From Chitinophaga sp. CB10 (GTDB lineage Bacteria > Bacteroidota > Bacteroidia > Chitinophagales > Chitinophagaceae): a stretch of DNA of 64,000 nt. The stretch spans positions 762,509-826,508 of the forward strand of contig MLAV02000001.1 of assembly GCA_001870995.2 (NCBI GenBank), read 5' to 3'. Made by a program: the position numbers and the translations under genes. Each line of letters begins with the position of its first letter. Position 1 is the stretch's first letter. Positions 41,420 to 50,278 of the stretch are shown here, one piece after another. The notes below the pieces were generated by a model that saw only the letters and a list, made by a program, of their open reading frames with translations, had not been told where the DNA came from and searched no databases.

Positions 41420-42802
41420 TTAAGCATTGGCGCCAAGGTGGGGGAGCAGTACTGTAAACGTGCTGCCATGGCCGGGTGTAGAGGTTACGGTGAGGTGGCC
41501 TTTGTGGATTTGCACAATTTTTTTGCAGATGGACAGGCCCAATCCGTGCCCCCGTGTTTTTTGCGCATTGCTGCCACGATAGAAGGGCTCGAATATTTTT
41601 TGCAGGTCATCGGCAGGAATGCCTATGCCATTATCTTTCACCTGTACGGTGATGTATTGGGTAAAGAAGTCGATCGTAACGTGCGCGGTATTGTCCTTTG
41701 AAAACTTGCAGGCATTATCCACGAGGTTAATGAACAGGACCTTGAGCAGGCTTTCATTCCCGAAACAGGTTACCAGCAGGTCGTTATCCGGTACTTTATT
41801 GAATTGTATTTCAATGCGGGATTCCCGCTGTTTCAGTCGCACCAGGTTGGCCATTTCCATCAGCAGTTCATCGATGCGTACATCGCTGAATACAAATTCC
41901 TGGCTTTTCATTTCTGATTGGGCCAGCTGTAAGAGGCCGTTGGTAAGGTCCGTCAGGCTTTCCGCGTCTTCCAGTACGGACTGTAGTATTTCCTGGTATT
42001 CGTGGGCGCTGCGTTCTTTGGAGAGCGTAACCTGCAGCTGGCTGATGATGCTGGCCAGCGGCGTGCGCAGCTCGTGGGAAGCGTTGCTCACGAAGCTTTT
42101 CTGCAGGTCGAAGGATTCGCTCAGGCGTTGCAGCATGGTATTGAAGTTGGCGGCCAGTACAGCTATTTCATCTTTGCCTTGCACGGCCACCTGCCTGTCC
42201 TGGAGGTTATTGGCGTTGATACTGTCCACTTCCGTTACCAGCTTATCGATCGGCCTTACCATCTTCCTGGCAAAAAAATACCCCACGGCTACCAGCACCA
42301 AAATGGCGGTAGCCAGTTCCAGGAGCAGGATGCGGCTCAGGTTCTGCAGGTTTTGAAAACCATATTTATCAAAGGAAGAAACGATCACAATCACGGATAC
42401 ATTGCCCTCTGTATAATAAATGCCCACCACTTCGCCACCGCCGCCACGGTCATAGCTATACGATTTATTTTCCCTGATATAATCGAGCAGGCTTTTATGG
42501 GTACGGATGGTGGTGTCTTTCAGGTTGCTGTACAGGAGGTCGTAGCTGGGATTGTACACGAGGATACTTTCCTTGTAAAGGTCCTGGAAGGTAGTACGGT
42601 CCAGCTTTCGGAGCAGGTCCACTTTTACGTGGCCATCCTCCACGATTACGTTGGCTATGGATCGGGCCCGGTATTCGAGCCTTTCCAGGTATTCGGCCTT
42701 ACGGGATTTGGCGGAGAGATAGTACACCAGCACGGCAAAGATCATCAGCATCAGGGTGGCCGAGAGCGTGTAATAAAGCGCTATTTTATATTTGATCTTC
42801 AA
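41420..42802 (-). CDS. Metal-responsive sensor histidine kinase (CusS-like)
   Basis: The 460-residue protein has membrane helices at about 10-30 and 157-177, a periplasmic sensor loop between them, a HAMP domain (about 178-231), a phosphoaccepting histidine H243 in SNASHELRTPLAS, and an ATPase domain with NLVDNACKFS, DNGIGIP and GHGLGLS. It sits directly after the response regulator gene (12 bp), forming one two-component system, next to the metal efflux genes it most likely controls. Confidence 0.94.
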   Translation of the reverse strand: MKIKYKIALYYTLSATLMLMIFAVLVYYLSAKSRKAEYLERLEYRARSIANVIVEDGHVKVDLLRKLDRTTFQDLYKESILVYNPSYDLLYSNLKDTTIRTHKSLLDYIRENKSYSYDRGGGGEVVGIYYTEGNVSVIVIVSSFDKYGFQNLQNLSRILLLELATAILVLVAVGYFFARKMVRPIDKLVTEVDSINANNLQDRQVAVQGKDEIAVLAANFNTMLQRLSESFDLQKSFVSNASHELRTPLASIISQLQVTLSKERSAHEYQEILQSVLEDAESLTDLTNGLLQLAQSEMKSQEFVFSDVRIDELLMEMANLVRLKQRESRIEIQFNKVPDNDLLVTCFGNESLLKVLFINLVDNACKFSKDNTAHVTIDFFTQYITVQVKDNGIGIPADDLQKIFEPFYRGSNAQKTRGHGLGLSICKKIVQIHKGHLTVTSTPGHGSTFTVLLPHLGANA

Positions 42803-42814
42803 GGTGCGTGCGGC

Positions 42815-43504
42815 TTATGGCTCTTCGGAGAGGTAGTAGCCCATTCCGGTTTTGGTATGCAGAAGTTTGCTGTCGAAGTCCTTATCTATCTTCTTGCGGA
42901 GGAAGTTCATATAGACTTCGATTACATTGGTGCCGGTATCAAAATCGATGTCCCATACTTTTTCGGCGATGGTCAGTTTGGAGATAACCTTTCCTTTATG
43001 CAGGGCGAGAAATTCCAACAGCTGGTATTCTTTGGCGGTGAGCGCAATTTTTTTACCTGCCCGGGTAACTTCTTTCTTTTCCCGGTCTATTTCCAGGTCG
43101 GCGATGGCGATTTTAAACTGGGTGCTCTGCGTAGGTTCGGCGCCCACGCGTTTGAGGAATACGCGGATCCTGGCGAGCAGCTCCCGGAAGTCGAACGGCT
43201 TAACGAGGTAGTCGTCCGCGCCAAGTTCAAACGCCTGCATCTTATCGTCCACACCACCGAGGGCGGTGAGCATGATAATGGGCACGCGGTTGTTTTTAGC
43301 GCGGATCACTTCGCAGAGTTCATACCCGTTAAAGTGGGGGAGGTTGAGGTCCAGGATGACGAGGTCATAGGAATTGCCGGCAGCAAGTCCTTTCCCGATG
43401 CGGCCATCGTAGGCTACGTCCACTTCAAAGCCGTTTTCTTCCAGCCCTTGTTTGACGGCGTTGGCCACTTTAACTTCGTCTTCTACCACCAGGATTTTTT
43501 GCAT
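42815..43504 (-). CDS. OmpR-family response regulator (CusR-like)
   Basis: The 229-residue protein has a receiver domain with phosphoacceptor D52 (VILDLNLPHFNG), switch T80 and conserved K102 (VKPFDF), then a C-terminal winged-helix DNA-binding domain (about 130-225; ALTAKEYQLLEFLALHKGKV and TNVIEVYMNFLRKKI). It is paired with the kinase downstream and would activate the efflux operon on the same strand. Its start lies 21 bp after the ABC-F stop, so read-through from that gene is possible. Confidence 0.94.
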   Translation of the reverse strand: MQKILVVEDEVKVANAVKQGLEENGFEVDVAYDGRIGKGLAAGNSYDLVILDLNLPHFNGYELCEVIRAKNNRVPIIMLTALGGVDDKMQAFELGADDYLVKPFDFRELLARIRVFLKRVGAEPTQSTQFKIAIADLEIDREKKEVTRAGKKIALTAKEYQLLEFLALHKGKVISKLTIAEKVWDIDFDTGTNVIEVYMNFLRKKIDKDFDSKLLHTKTGMGYYLSEEP

Positions 43505-43525
43505 GGAGTTAGTTTTTTGCTCGCG

Positions 43526-45493
43526 TTAACTCATTAATTCCGCCTCCAGCTTCATGATCTTTTCGAAGAGTGCTTCATACTGCTGTTCCGCTCTTTCGAG
43601 GAACTTCAGCACGTCGTTATATTCTGCTTCTACGGATGTAAATTTATGTTTATCCTGGTAAATGTCAGGATTGCCCAAACTGCTTTCCAGTTCCGCTTTA
43701 CGGGCTTTGAGGTTAGCCAGTTGCCCTTCCACGCTGGAAAACTGTTTCTGCTGTTTTTGCAGTTCCCTTTGTACTTCCTTGTTGATAGCGCCTTTAGGAG
43801 CGGTATCCGCTTTGGTTTCCTTTTTAGGCTCGGCGGCCACGGCATTCCCGCCCTGCGGGTTGGATTTGGCAGGAGCGGCCGGTGCGTTGTTGGCGGCCAT
43901 TCTCTTCTTCCATTCCTCCCATTCCGCATAGGTGCCTTTGAATTCCTTGATCTGGCCATCTACGATTTCCCAGATCTTGTTGGCCGTCTGGCTCACGAAG
44001 TAACGGTCGTGCGATACCAGTACCAGGCTGCCTTCATATTTGTTGAGGGCGTCGATCAGCATTTGCACGCTGTTCATGTCCAGGTGGTTGGTAGGCTCAT
44101 CGAGCATGAGGAAGTTGGCCTGGCTGATGATGGTTTTAGCCAGCGCTACGCGGGCTTTTTCACCTCCGGAGAGGATGCGTATTTTCTTGAACACGTCATC
44201 GCCGGTAAAGAGGAAGCAGCCGAGCAGCTGGCGCAGTTCCAGCTCCGTTTTTCCGCTGCCGCAGTTTTTGAGTTCATCCAGGATTTCGCTGTTGAGGTCC
44301 AGGGATTCCAGCTGGTGCTGGGCGTAGAAGCTGGTGACCACGTTGTGACCCGGTACGCGTTCCCCCTCAAAGGATTCCTCGCCGGCAATGATGCGCAGCA
44401 GGGTAGATTTACCTTTACCGTTGGCGCCGATCAGGGCGATTTTATCACCGCGGTTGATTTCCGCGCTGGTATTTTTCAGGATGACGTTATTGCCGAAGCT
44501 TTTGCTAACCCCGTTGAGGGTAGCCAGGATTTTGCCCGGTGTTTTATCTACGGAGAAACTGATTTTGATTTTGGATGGACCGTTGTCTACCTGTTCAATG
44601 CGTTCCAGCTTATCGAGCCGTTTGGCGATAGACTGCGCCTGGGCGGCTTTGGAGGCTTTTGCCTTAAAGCGCTCGATGAAGCGTTCCTGCTGGCGGATAT
44701 AGTCCTGCTGGTTTTCGTAGGCGCGTTGCTGCATTTCCCGGCGCAGTTCCTTTTCCACTTCATAATCGGAGTAGTTGCCGGAGTAGTGGTGCAGCTGCTG
44801 CTGGTACACTTCCACGATGCGGTTTACCATGCGGTCGAGGAAGAAGCGGTCGTGCGATACGATGATCACCGCGCCGTTGTAGTTGCTGAGGTAGCGCTCC
44901 AACCACTCGATGGATGGTAAGTCCAGGTGGTTGGTGGGCTCATCGAGCATGAGCACATCCGGCTGCTGGAGGATCAGGCGGGCCAGGAGCACGCGCATGC
45001 GCCATCCTCCGGAAAACTGGCTGTAGGGCCGGTCCAGGTCCGCGGTGCTGAAACCAAGACCTTCCAGTACCTGGGCGGTTTTGTGTTTCATGTTGTAGCC
45101 GTCGAGCGACTCAAATTCATGCAGCTTGTCGCTGAACTCGTGCAGCAGCTCGTCCGTCTGGTTATGTTCGAGTTCTTTTGTGATACGCTCGATATCTTTT
45201 TCCAGTTCCAGGGCTTTGCCGAAGGCCATCATACCTACGGTAAGGATGGATTCGTCCGTCTCAAAGCTGAGGAGGTCCTGGTTGAAGAAGCCGATGGTGA
45301 GGTTTTTACTTTTGTTTACGCTTCCTTTGGATACAGAATATTCCCCGTTAATGATACGAAGCAATGTGGATTTGCCGGTACCATTGAGGCCAATAAGGCC
45401 GACGCGGTCGCCCGGTTCAATGTGCCAGGAAGAATCTTCCAAAATCACCCTGGAGCCAAACTCAAATGTAATATCCTGTAAAGCGATTAACAT
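43526..45493 (-). CDS. ABC-F family ATPase (ribosome-associated)
   Basis: The 655-residue protein has two nucleotide-binding domains without membrane helices. Domain 1 has Walker A GLNGTGKST (about 35-43), signature FSGGWRMR and DEPTNHLD. Domain 2 has GANGKGKST, signature LSGGEKAR and DEPTNHLD. An interdomain linker (about 245-320) and a C-terminal charged, coiled-coil extension (about 540-655) complete an Uup/EttA-like layout. ABC-F proteins bind the ribosome and relieve stalling or antibiotic action. There is no evidence for a particular resistance role here. It is not obviously functionally tied to the metal operon. Confidence 0.92.
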   Translation of the reverse strand: MLIALQDITFEFGSRVILEDSSWHIEPGDRVGLIGLNGTGKSTLLRIINGEYSVSKGSVNKSKNLTIGFFNQDLLSFETDESILTVGMMAFGKALELEKDIERITKELEHNQTDELLHEFSDKLHEFESLDGYNMKHKTAQVLEGLGFSTADLDRPYSQFSGGWRMRVLLARLILQQPDVLMLDEPTNHLDLPSIEWLERYLSNYNGAVIIVSHDRFFLDRMVNRIVEVYQQQLHHYSGNYSDYEVEKELRREMQQRAYENQQDYIRQQERFIERFKAKASKAAQAQSIAKRLDKLERIEQVDNGPSKIKISFSVDKTPGKILATLNGVSKSFGNNVILKNTSAEINRGDKIALIGANGKGKSTLLRIIAGEESFEGERVPGHNVVTSFYAQHQLESLDLNSEILDELKNCGSGKTELELRQLLGCFLFTGDDVFKKIRILSGGEKARVALAKTIISQANFLMLDEPTNHLDMNSVQMLIDALNKYEGSLVLVSHDRYFVSQTANKIWEIVDGQIKEFKGTYAEWEEWKKRMAANNAPAAPAKSNPQGGNAVAAEPKKETKADTAPKGAINKEVQRELQKQQKQFSSVEGQLANLKARKAELESSLGNPDIYQDKHKFTSVEAEYNDVLKFLERAEQQYEALFEKIMKLEAELMS

Positions 45494-45520
45494 AGTAAAT
45501 TCAAAAAGTTATTAAACGCG

Positions 45521-45528
45521 CAAAGTTA
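45521..45528 (-). promoter_or_regulatory. -7 box upstream of the ABC-F gene
   Basis: On the minus strand TAACTTTG, an exact TAnnTTTG match, 27 bp before the ATG at 45493. No matching TTTG was found at the expected distance. Confidence 0.5.
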
Positions 45529-45578
45529 CTGATAATAAGCATAATTATCAGATTATAATCTCTATGAATACAATTCTT

Positions 45579-45586
45579 TAGTTTTG
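45579..45586 (+). promoter_or_regulatory. -7 box upstream of the DUF3347 gene
   Basis: TAGTTTTG matches TAnnTTTG 18 bp before the ATG at 45605. No -33 TTTG at the right distance was seen. Confidence 0.5.
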
Positions 45587-45604
45587 TTTAACATTTTAGC
45601 AATT

Positions 45605-46192
45605 ATGAAAATAAGGATATTTCTGCCCATCGGCGCTTTGATACTGTCCGCGGGCCTGTATAGCTGCCAGAATAACACGCCTGCCGCTACTGAAACTGCC
45701 GCTGCGGCGCCACAGGCTTTACAAGCCCCCTATACGCAACAGTACTATGATTCCCTGGGCCGGGTGATGGATGCCTATCACCAGCTGTCGGCTGCGCTGG
45801 TGAAAAGTGACACCGGCGCTGCCAGTTCGGCGGCGATCCTGCTCAAACAGCATGTGGATAGCCTGCCGGTACAGTTGTTGCAAATGGATAGTGCCCGGCT
45901 GGCCGGTATTGCAGGTATTACCGGCAGCATCAGCGCGGAGCTGGCGGGCCTCCTGGGGGAAAAGGACATCGAGGGGAAGCGGGGAGAGTACCAGATGGTA
46001 TCTGACATGTTGTACGACCTGATCAAGGCTACCGGCTACAAGGGCCACACCGTTTACCGGCAGTACTGCCCCATGGCTTTTGACGACAAAGGGGCGTACT
46101 GGCTGAGCGAAACCCGCAATATTGTGAACCCTTACTTTGGCGATAAAATGCTGGAATGTGGTTCCACGAACGACTCGCTGATTTACAAATAG
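45605..46192 (+). CDS. DUF3347-domain lipoprotein, probable metal-binding
   Basis: The start at 45605 gives a lipoprotein signal (MKIRIFLPIGALILSAGLYSC, lipobox LYSC). The 195-residue protein ends in the DUF3347 motif VYRQYCPMAFDDKGAYWLSE and NPYFGDKMLECG, with Cys and Met residues that are candidate copper or silver ligands. This domain is often fused to or encoded near CusB/CzcB-type adaptors. Here it lies just beyond the efflux island and the ABC-F gene, on the opposite strand. It probably binds metal in the periplasm or at the envelope. Confidence 0.85.
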   Translation: MKIRIFLPIGALILSAGLYSCQNNTPAATETAAAAPQALQAPYTQQYYDSLGRVMDAYHQLSAALVKSDTGAASSAAILLKQHVDSLPVQLLQMDSARLAGIAGITGSISAELAGLLGEKDIEGKRGEYQMVSDMLYDLIKATGYKGHTVYRQYCPMAFDDKGAYWLSETRNIVNPYFGDKMLECGSTNDSLIYK

Positions 46193-46368
46193 TTTTTGCT
46201 ACTGCATCCCGACTGCTGTTTTTCATCTTATTTTACGAAAATTGACATATATAATTGACATTTTCTGATAGTAGTTGGTTAAAAACCAAGAGCTATTTCT
46301 TAACTTCGCAACCATTTTATTAAAGAAGAATAGTGCCTGCCCAAAAAATCAGGTACTTATATAGACAT

Positions 46369-48309
46369 ATGATGAATATCACTTTTCCAGATGGCGCGGT
46401 GCGACAGTATGAAACTGGCGTTACTGCATTGGACATCGCCAAATCCATTAGTGAGGGATTGGCGCGTAAGGTTTTGGCTGCAAAGGTTAACGGCGAGGTG
46501 GTGGATGCCACCCGTCCTATTACGACGGATGCGACGTTGCAGTTACTTACGTGGACGGATACGGATGGAAAGTCTACCATGTGGCACTCTTCTGCCCACC
46601 TGATGGCGGAAGCGCTGGAAGCGCTGTACCCTGGCGTAAAGCTGGGTATCGGCCCTGCAATCGAGAACGGTTTTTATTACGATATTGACCTGGGCGGTCG
46701 CACCATTACCGAGGAAGATCTGCGTAAGATCGAAGCGAAAATGGTGGAGCTGTCCAAACAAAACAGCGTGTACACCCGTGCGGAAATCAGCAAGGCGGAT
46801 GCGCTCAAATATTTCACTGAAAAAGGCGATGAGTACAAACTGGAGCTGATCAACGACCTCCAGGACGGTACCATCACTTTCTATACACAGGGCGGCTTTA
46901 CAGATCTTTGCCGTGGCCCGCACATTCCTAACACCGGCTTTATCAAGGCTATCAAGCTGACGAACATCGCGGGTGCTTACTGGCGTGGAAACGAGAAGAA
47001 CAAAATGCTGACCCGCATTTACGGTATTACTTTCCCGAACCAGAAAGAGCTGGACGAGTACCTGGCGCTGGTAGAGGAAGCCAAAAAGCGCGATCACCGC
47101 AAGCTGGGCAAGGAACTGGAACTCTTTACCTTCTCCGAAAAAGTAGGTCTGGGCCTGCCTATGTGGTTGCCTAAGGGCGCCCTGCTCCGCGAACGCCTGC
47201 AGCGTTTCCTGCAGGAAGCGCAGATTGAAACGGGCTACCTGCCAGTGGTAACGCCGCATATCGGGAACAAGAACCTGTATGTCACTTCCGGTCACTACGA
47301 AAAATACGGGAAAGACAGTTTTCAGCCGATCCATACCCCGGAAGAGGGAGAGGAGTTCATGCTGAAACCGATGAACTGTCCGCACCACTGCGAACTGTAC
47401 AAAGCGTCGCCTAAGTCGTATAAAGACCTGCCTGTCCGTTTTGCCGAATTCGGTACCGTGTACCGTTACGAGCAACACGGGGAGCTGCATGGTTTGACCC
47501 GTGTAAGAGGCTTTACCCAGGACGATGCGCACCTTTTCTGCCGTCCTGACCAGGTGAAGGAAGAATTCATGAAGGTGATAGACCTGGTGCTGTTTGTGTT
47601 CGAGAGCCTTGGCTTTAAGAACTATACCGCTCAGGTATCCCTGCGCGATAAGGAAGACCGCAGCAAGTATATCGGTTCTGAAGAGAACTGGGAGCTGGCC
47701 GAGCAGGCGATCATTGAATCTGCGGCGGAAAAAGGGCTGCCAACCGTGGTGGAGTACGGCGAAGCGGCTTTCTACGGTCCCAAGCTGGACTTCATGGTGA
47801 AAGATGCCCTGGGCCGTAAATGGCAGTTGGGTACCATCCAGGTGGATTACAACCTGCCGGAGCGTTTTGAGCTCGAGTACATCGGGGCGGACAATGCCAG
47901 ACACCGTCCGGTAATGATCCACCGTGCGCCTTTCGGTTCCCTGGAACGCTTCATCGCCGTGCTGATTGAACACTGCGGTGGTAAATTCCCACTGTGGCTC
48001 ACACCTACACAGGTGAAGATCCTGCCTATCTCGGACAAAACGCAGGAGTACGCGGAAAAAGTGGCCGCAGCGCTGAAAAAAGCGGACATCCGGGCGGAAA
48101 TCGACGACCGCAGCGAGAAGATCGGTAAGAAGATCCGCGAGGCCGAGCTGGCGAAGATCCCGTACATGCTCGTGCTGGGCGAGAAAGAGGCGACCGATAA
48201 CCTGGTAGCGGTACGCCGCCAGGCCAAGGGAGACCTCGGCGCCATGACGCTGGAGCAGTTCACCGCCCTGGTAAATGACGAGGTGGTAAATAGGAAACCA
48301 TTCGAATAG
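46369..48309 (+). CDS. thrS: Threonine-tRNA ligase
   Basis: The start at 46369 (or the adjacent ATG at 46372) fits the family length; the GTG at 46333 would add 12 residues. The 646-residue enzyme has the N-terminal TGS domain (about 1-62), the editing domain with the zinc-type motif SSAHLMAEAL, the class II catalytic core with KPMNCPHHCELYK and RYEQHGELHGLTRVRGFTQD, and an anticodon-binding domain (about 540-640). It charges tRNA-Thr and hydrolyses mischarged Ser-tRNA-Thr. It is followed by infC, the usual order. Confidence 0.97.
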   Translation: MMNITFPDGAVRQYETGVTALDIAKSISEGLARKVLAAKVNGEVVDATRPITTDATLQLLTWTDTDGKSTMWHSSAHLMAEALEALYPGVKLGIGPAIENGFYYDIDLGGRTITEEDLRKIEAKMVELSKQNSVYTRAEISKADALKYFTEKGDEYKLELINDLQDGTITFYTQGGFTDLCRGPHIPNTGFIKAIKLTNIAGAYWRGNEKNKMLTRIYGITFPNQKELDEYLALVEEAKKRDHRKLGKELELFTFSEKVGLGLPMWLPKGALLRERLQRFLQEAQIETGYLPVVTPHIGNKNLYVTSGHYEKYGKDSFQPIHTPEEGEEFMLKPMNCPHHCELYKASPKSYKDLPVRFAEFGTVYRYEQHGELHGLTRVRGFTQDDAHLFCRPDQVKEEFMKVIDLVLFVFESLGFKNYTAQVSLRDKEDRSKYIGSEENWELAEQAIIESAAEKGLPTVVEYGEAAFYGPKLDFMVKDALGRKWQLGTIQVDYNLPERFELEYIGADNARHRPVMIHRAPFGSLERFIAVLIEHCGGKFPLWLTPTQVKILPISDKTQEYAEKVAAALKKADIRAEIDDRSEKIGKKIREAELAKIPYMLVLGEKEATDNLVAVRRQAKGDLGAMTLEQFTALVNDEVVNRKPFE

Positions 48310-48371
48310 AGTCACTCATAAATGTGGAAAAAAAGAATATAAGCAGATGAACATTACTATTTTCAGGTATG

Positions 48372-48402
48372 TTTATTGCTATGAATTTTCCCATTAACTT
48401 TG
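48372..48402 (+). promoter_or_regulatory. Promoter of infC
   Basis: TTTA at 48372-48375, a 19-bp spacer and TAACTTTG at 48395-48402 match the Bacteroidota form (one mismatch in the -33 box). infC can therefore be expressed apart from thrS. Confidence 0.7.
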
Positions 48403-48481
48403 CAGGAAATTGTTTCAGGTCCATGGTAGGAATGTGGACCATGGACTATGGACAATTAATTACTTAACTTTTATTTTTTTA

Positions 48482-49138
48482 ATGCAAAACAGACCCAAAC
48501 CAAGTTTTAACGGTGGCAACAGGGGCAACAGAAACCCTAATTTTCGCAGAGAACAACAACAGGAACACCGTACCAACAGAATGATACGCGTGCCTGAAGT
48601 TAGGTTGGTAGGCGATAATGTAGAGGTGGGTATCTACAAAACAGAAGATGCACTGCGCATGGCTGAAGAACAGGGATTAGACCTGGTGGAGATTTCTCCA
48701 AACGCCGCGCCGCCTGTATGCCGCATTATCGATTATAACAAATTCCTTTACGAGAAGAAGAAGAAGGAAAAAGAGATGAAGGCGAATGCGCATAAAAGCG
48801 AGGTGAAAGAAATCCGCTTTACGCCAAACACCGACGATCACGACTTCGACTTCAAAGCAAAGCATGCAGAAAAATTCCTGAAAGACGGTAATAAGGTTAA
48901 AACTTATGTTCAGTTTAAAGGTCGTGCGATCATGTTCAAAGAGCGTGGTGAGCTGATCCTGCTGAAATTCGCGGAAAGACTGGCCGAAGTGGGCGGTCTG
49001 GAAGGGATGCCTACCATGGAAGGTAAACGTATGATTGCCATCTTTGCCCCAAAAACAGCAAAGAAAAAAGACAAACAGCCTAAAGAAAATAAGGAGCCAC
49101 GGGTTGCCGAAAGCAAGCCGGAAGAAGGCGCTCAATAA
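48482..49138 (+). CDS. infC: Translation initiation factor IF-3
   Basis: The start at 48482 is chosen; the longer frame from 48410 lies in the leader. The 218-residue protein has the IF-3 N-domain (about 35-105; VRLVGDNVEVGIYKTEDALR and EQGLDLVEISPNAAPPVCRI) and C-domain (about 115-195; VKEIRFTPNTDDHDFDFKAK and GRAIMFKERG). It has a longer N-terminus (about 35 residues, Gln/Asn/Arg-rich) and a charged C-terminal tail. It keeps the 30S subunit free of 50S and proofreads the start codon. rpmI and rplT do not follow it here. Confidence 0.95.
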   Translation: MQNRPKPSFNGGNRGNRNPNFRREQQQEHRTNRMIRVPEVRLVGDNVEVGIYKTEDALRMAEEQGLDLVEISPNAAPPVCRIIDYNKFLYEKKKKEKEMKANAHKSEVKEIRFTPNTDDHDFDFKAKHAEKFLKDGNKVKTYVQFKGRAIMFKERGELILLKFAERLAEVGGLEGMPTMEGKRMIAIFAPKTAKKKDKQPKENKEPRVAESKPEEGAQ

Positions 49139-49160
49139 TTTTCAAAGGGTTCTGATATTT

Positions 49161-49190
49161 AAGCAGCCACGCTTCCTGTGTGGCTGCTTT
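49161..49190 (+). terminator. Terminator after infC
   Basis: Arms 49161-49170 and 49180-49189, perfect 10 bp, followed by a short T run. Confidence 0.8.
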
Positions 49191-49297
49191 ACTTATTTAT
49201 GCCTGTGCTGCCTAACGGCCATGGATATATTTTCTTAATGGCCCGTGGAATAACAATTTGATTACCTTCGCTGTATATAACAACAAAAAGCTGAACC

Positions 49298-50278
49298 TTG
49301 CTCAAAAAAGAACTGCGCATCATACTCGTTTCGCTGGCAGTGAGCTTTATCCTTACCGCTGCGAAATTCCTGGCGTATATGCTCACCCATTCCGTGGCTA
49401 TCCTTTCCGATGCGCTGGAATCCATCATCAACGTGGTGGCGGGCGCTTTCGCCAGCTACAGTATTTACCTGGCCGGTAAGCCGAAAGATGAAAACCATCC
49501 CTATGGGCATGGAAAGGTCGAGTTCTTTTCTATCGGCTTTGAAGGGGCGATGATCTTTTTCGCCGGCATCCTGATCCTCGTCAAAGCAGCGCAGTACTTC
49601 ATTTTCCCGCAGGAGTTAAATGAGGTGGACAGCGGCCTTTGGCTGCTGGGCGCTACCACGCTGGCCAACCTCATGCTGGGCCTATACCTGCGCCGTTCCG
49701 GCAAACAGTTGAACTCCCTTACCATCAGCGGCAACGGCCAGCACATCATGACGGATGTTTACAGCAGCCTGGGTTTGATCATCGCGTTGGTGGTGATCCG
49801 CTTCACGGGCTGGCACTGGCTGGATCCCGCGGTATCCGTGGTGATGGGCGTACTGATCCTCATCAATGGCTACCGCCTGATGCGCCGCTCTATTTCCGGC
49901 CTGATGGATGAAACGGATATGAAAGTGGTAGACAGCGTGATCAGCGTACTGTCCGCCAACCGCCGTCCTAACTGGATTGACGTGCACAATATGCGCACGC
50001 AGCAATATGGCAACAACTATCACATTGATTGCCATATTACCCTGCCTTATTACCTGGAATTAAGTGAAGTACACGATGAGGTGAAAAGGGTGGAGGACCT
50101 TGTCAACAAAGAGTTTGAGGGTGGTGAAACGGAATGTTTCATCCATACGGACCCCTGCATTCCTGCCTGTTGCCACTACTGCATCAAGGCGGACTGCCCG
50201 GTGAGGAGTCATCCTTTCACCGGGGAGATCCAGTGGAGCCGGGACAATGTGCTACCCAACCGCAAACACGGCCTGTAA
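49298..50278 (+). CDS. Cation diffusion facilitator (CDF) metal transporter
   Basis: The 326-residue protein has five or six membrane helices, the CDF metal-site motifs SDALES (about 35-40) and HIMTDVYSSLG (about 149-159), and a C-terminal cytoplasmic domain with DVHNMRTQQYGNNYHIDCHI. It expels a divalent metal such as zinc, iron or cadmium using protons. The C-terminal tail has a cysteine cluster (CFIHTDPCIPACCHYC and CPVRSH) likely to bind metal. The best start is a TTG at 49298, since the first ATG would remove a membrane helix. It ends exactly where the convergent gene ends, with no gap. Confidence 0.88.
   Translation: MLKKELRIILVSLAVSFILTAAKFLAYMLTHSVAILSDALESIINVVAGAFASYSIYLAGKPKDENHPYGHGKVEFFSIGFEGAMIFFAGILILVKAAQYFIFPQELNEVDSGLWLLGATTLANLMLGLYLRRSGKQLNSLTISGNGQHIMTDVYSSLGLIIALVVIRFTGWHWLDPAVSVVMGVLILINGYRLMRRSISGLMDETDMKVVDSVISVLSANRRPNWIDVHNMRTQQYGNNYHIDCHITLPYYLELSEVHDEVKRVEDLVNKEFEGGETECFIHTDPCIPACCHYCIKADCPVRSHPFTGEIQWSRDNVLPNRKHGL

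Noticed and set aside
42002..43537. 511-codon plus-strand frame opposite the kinase and regulator
   Set aside because: It covers two genes with intact catalytic motifs on the minus strand and has no recognisable domain itself.
46543..48315. 590-codon minus-strand frame opposite thrS
   Set aside because: It is a shadow of thrS, which has all its expected motifs; long antisense frames are common here because of biased third codon positions.
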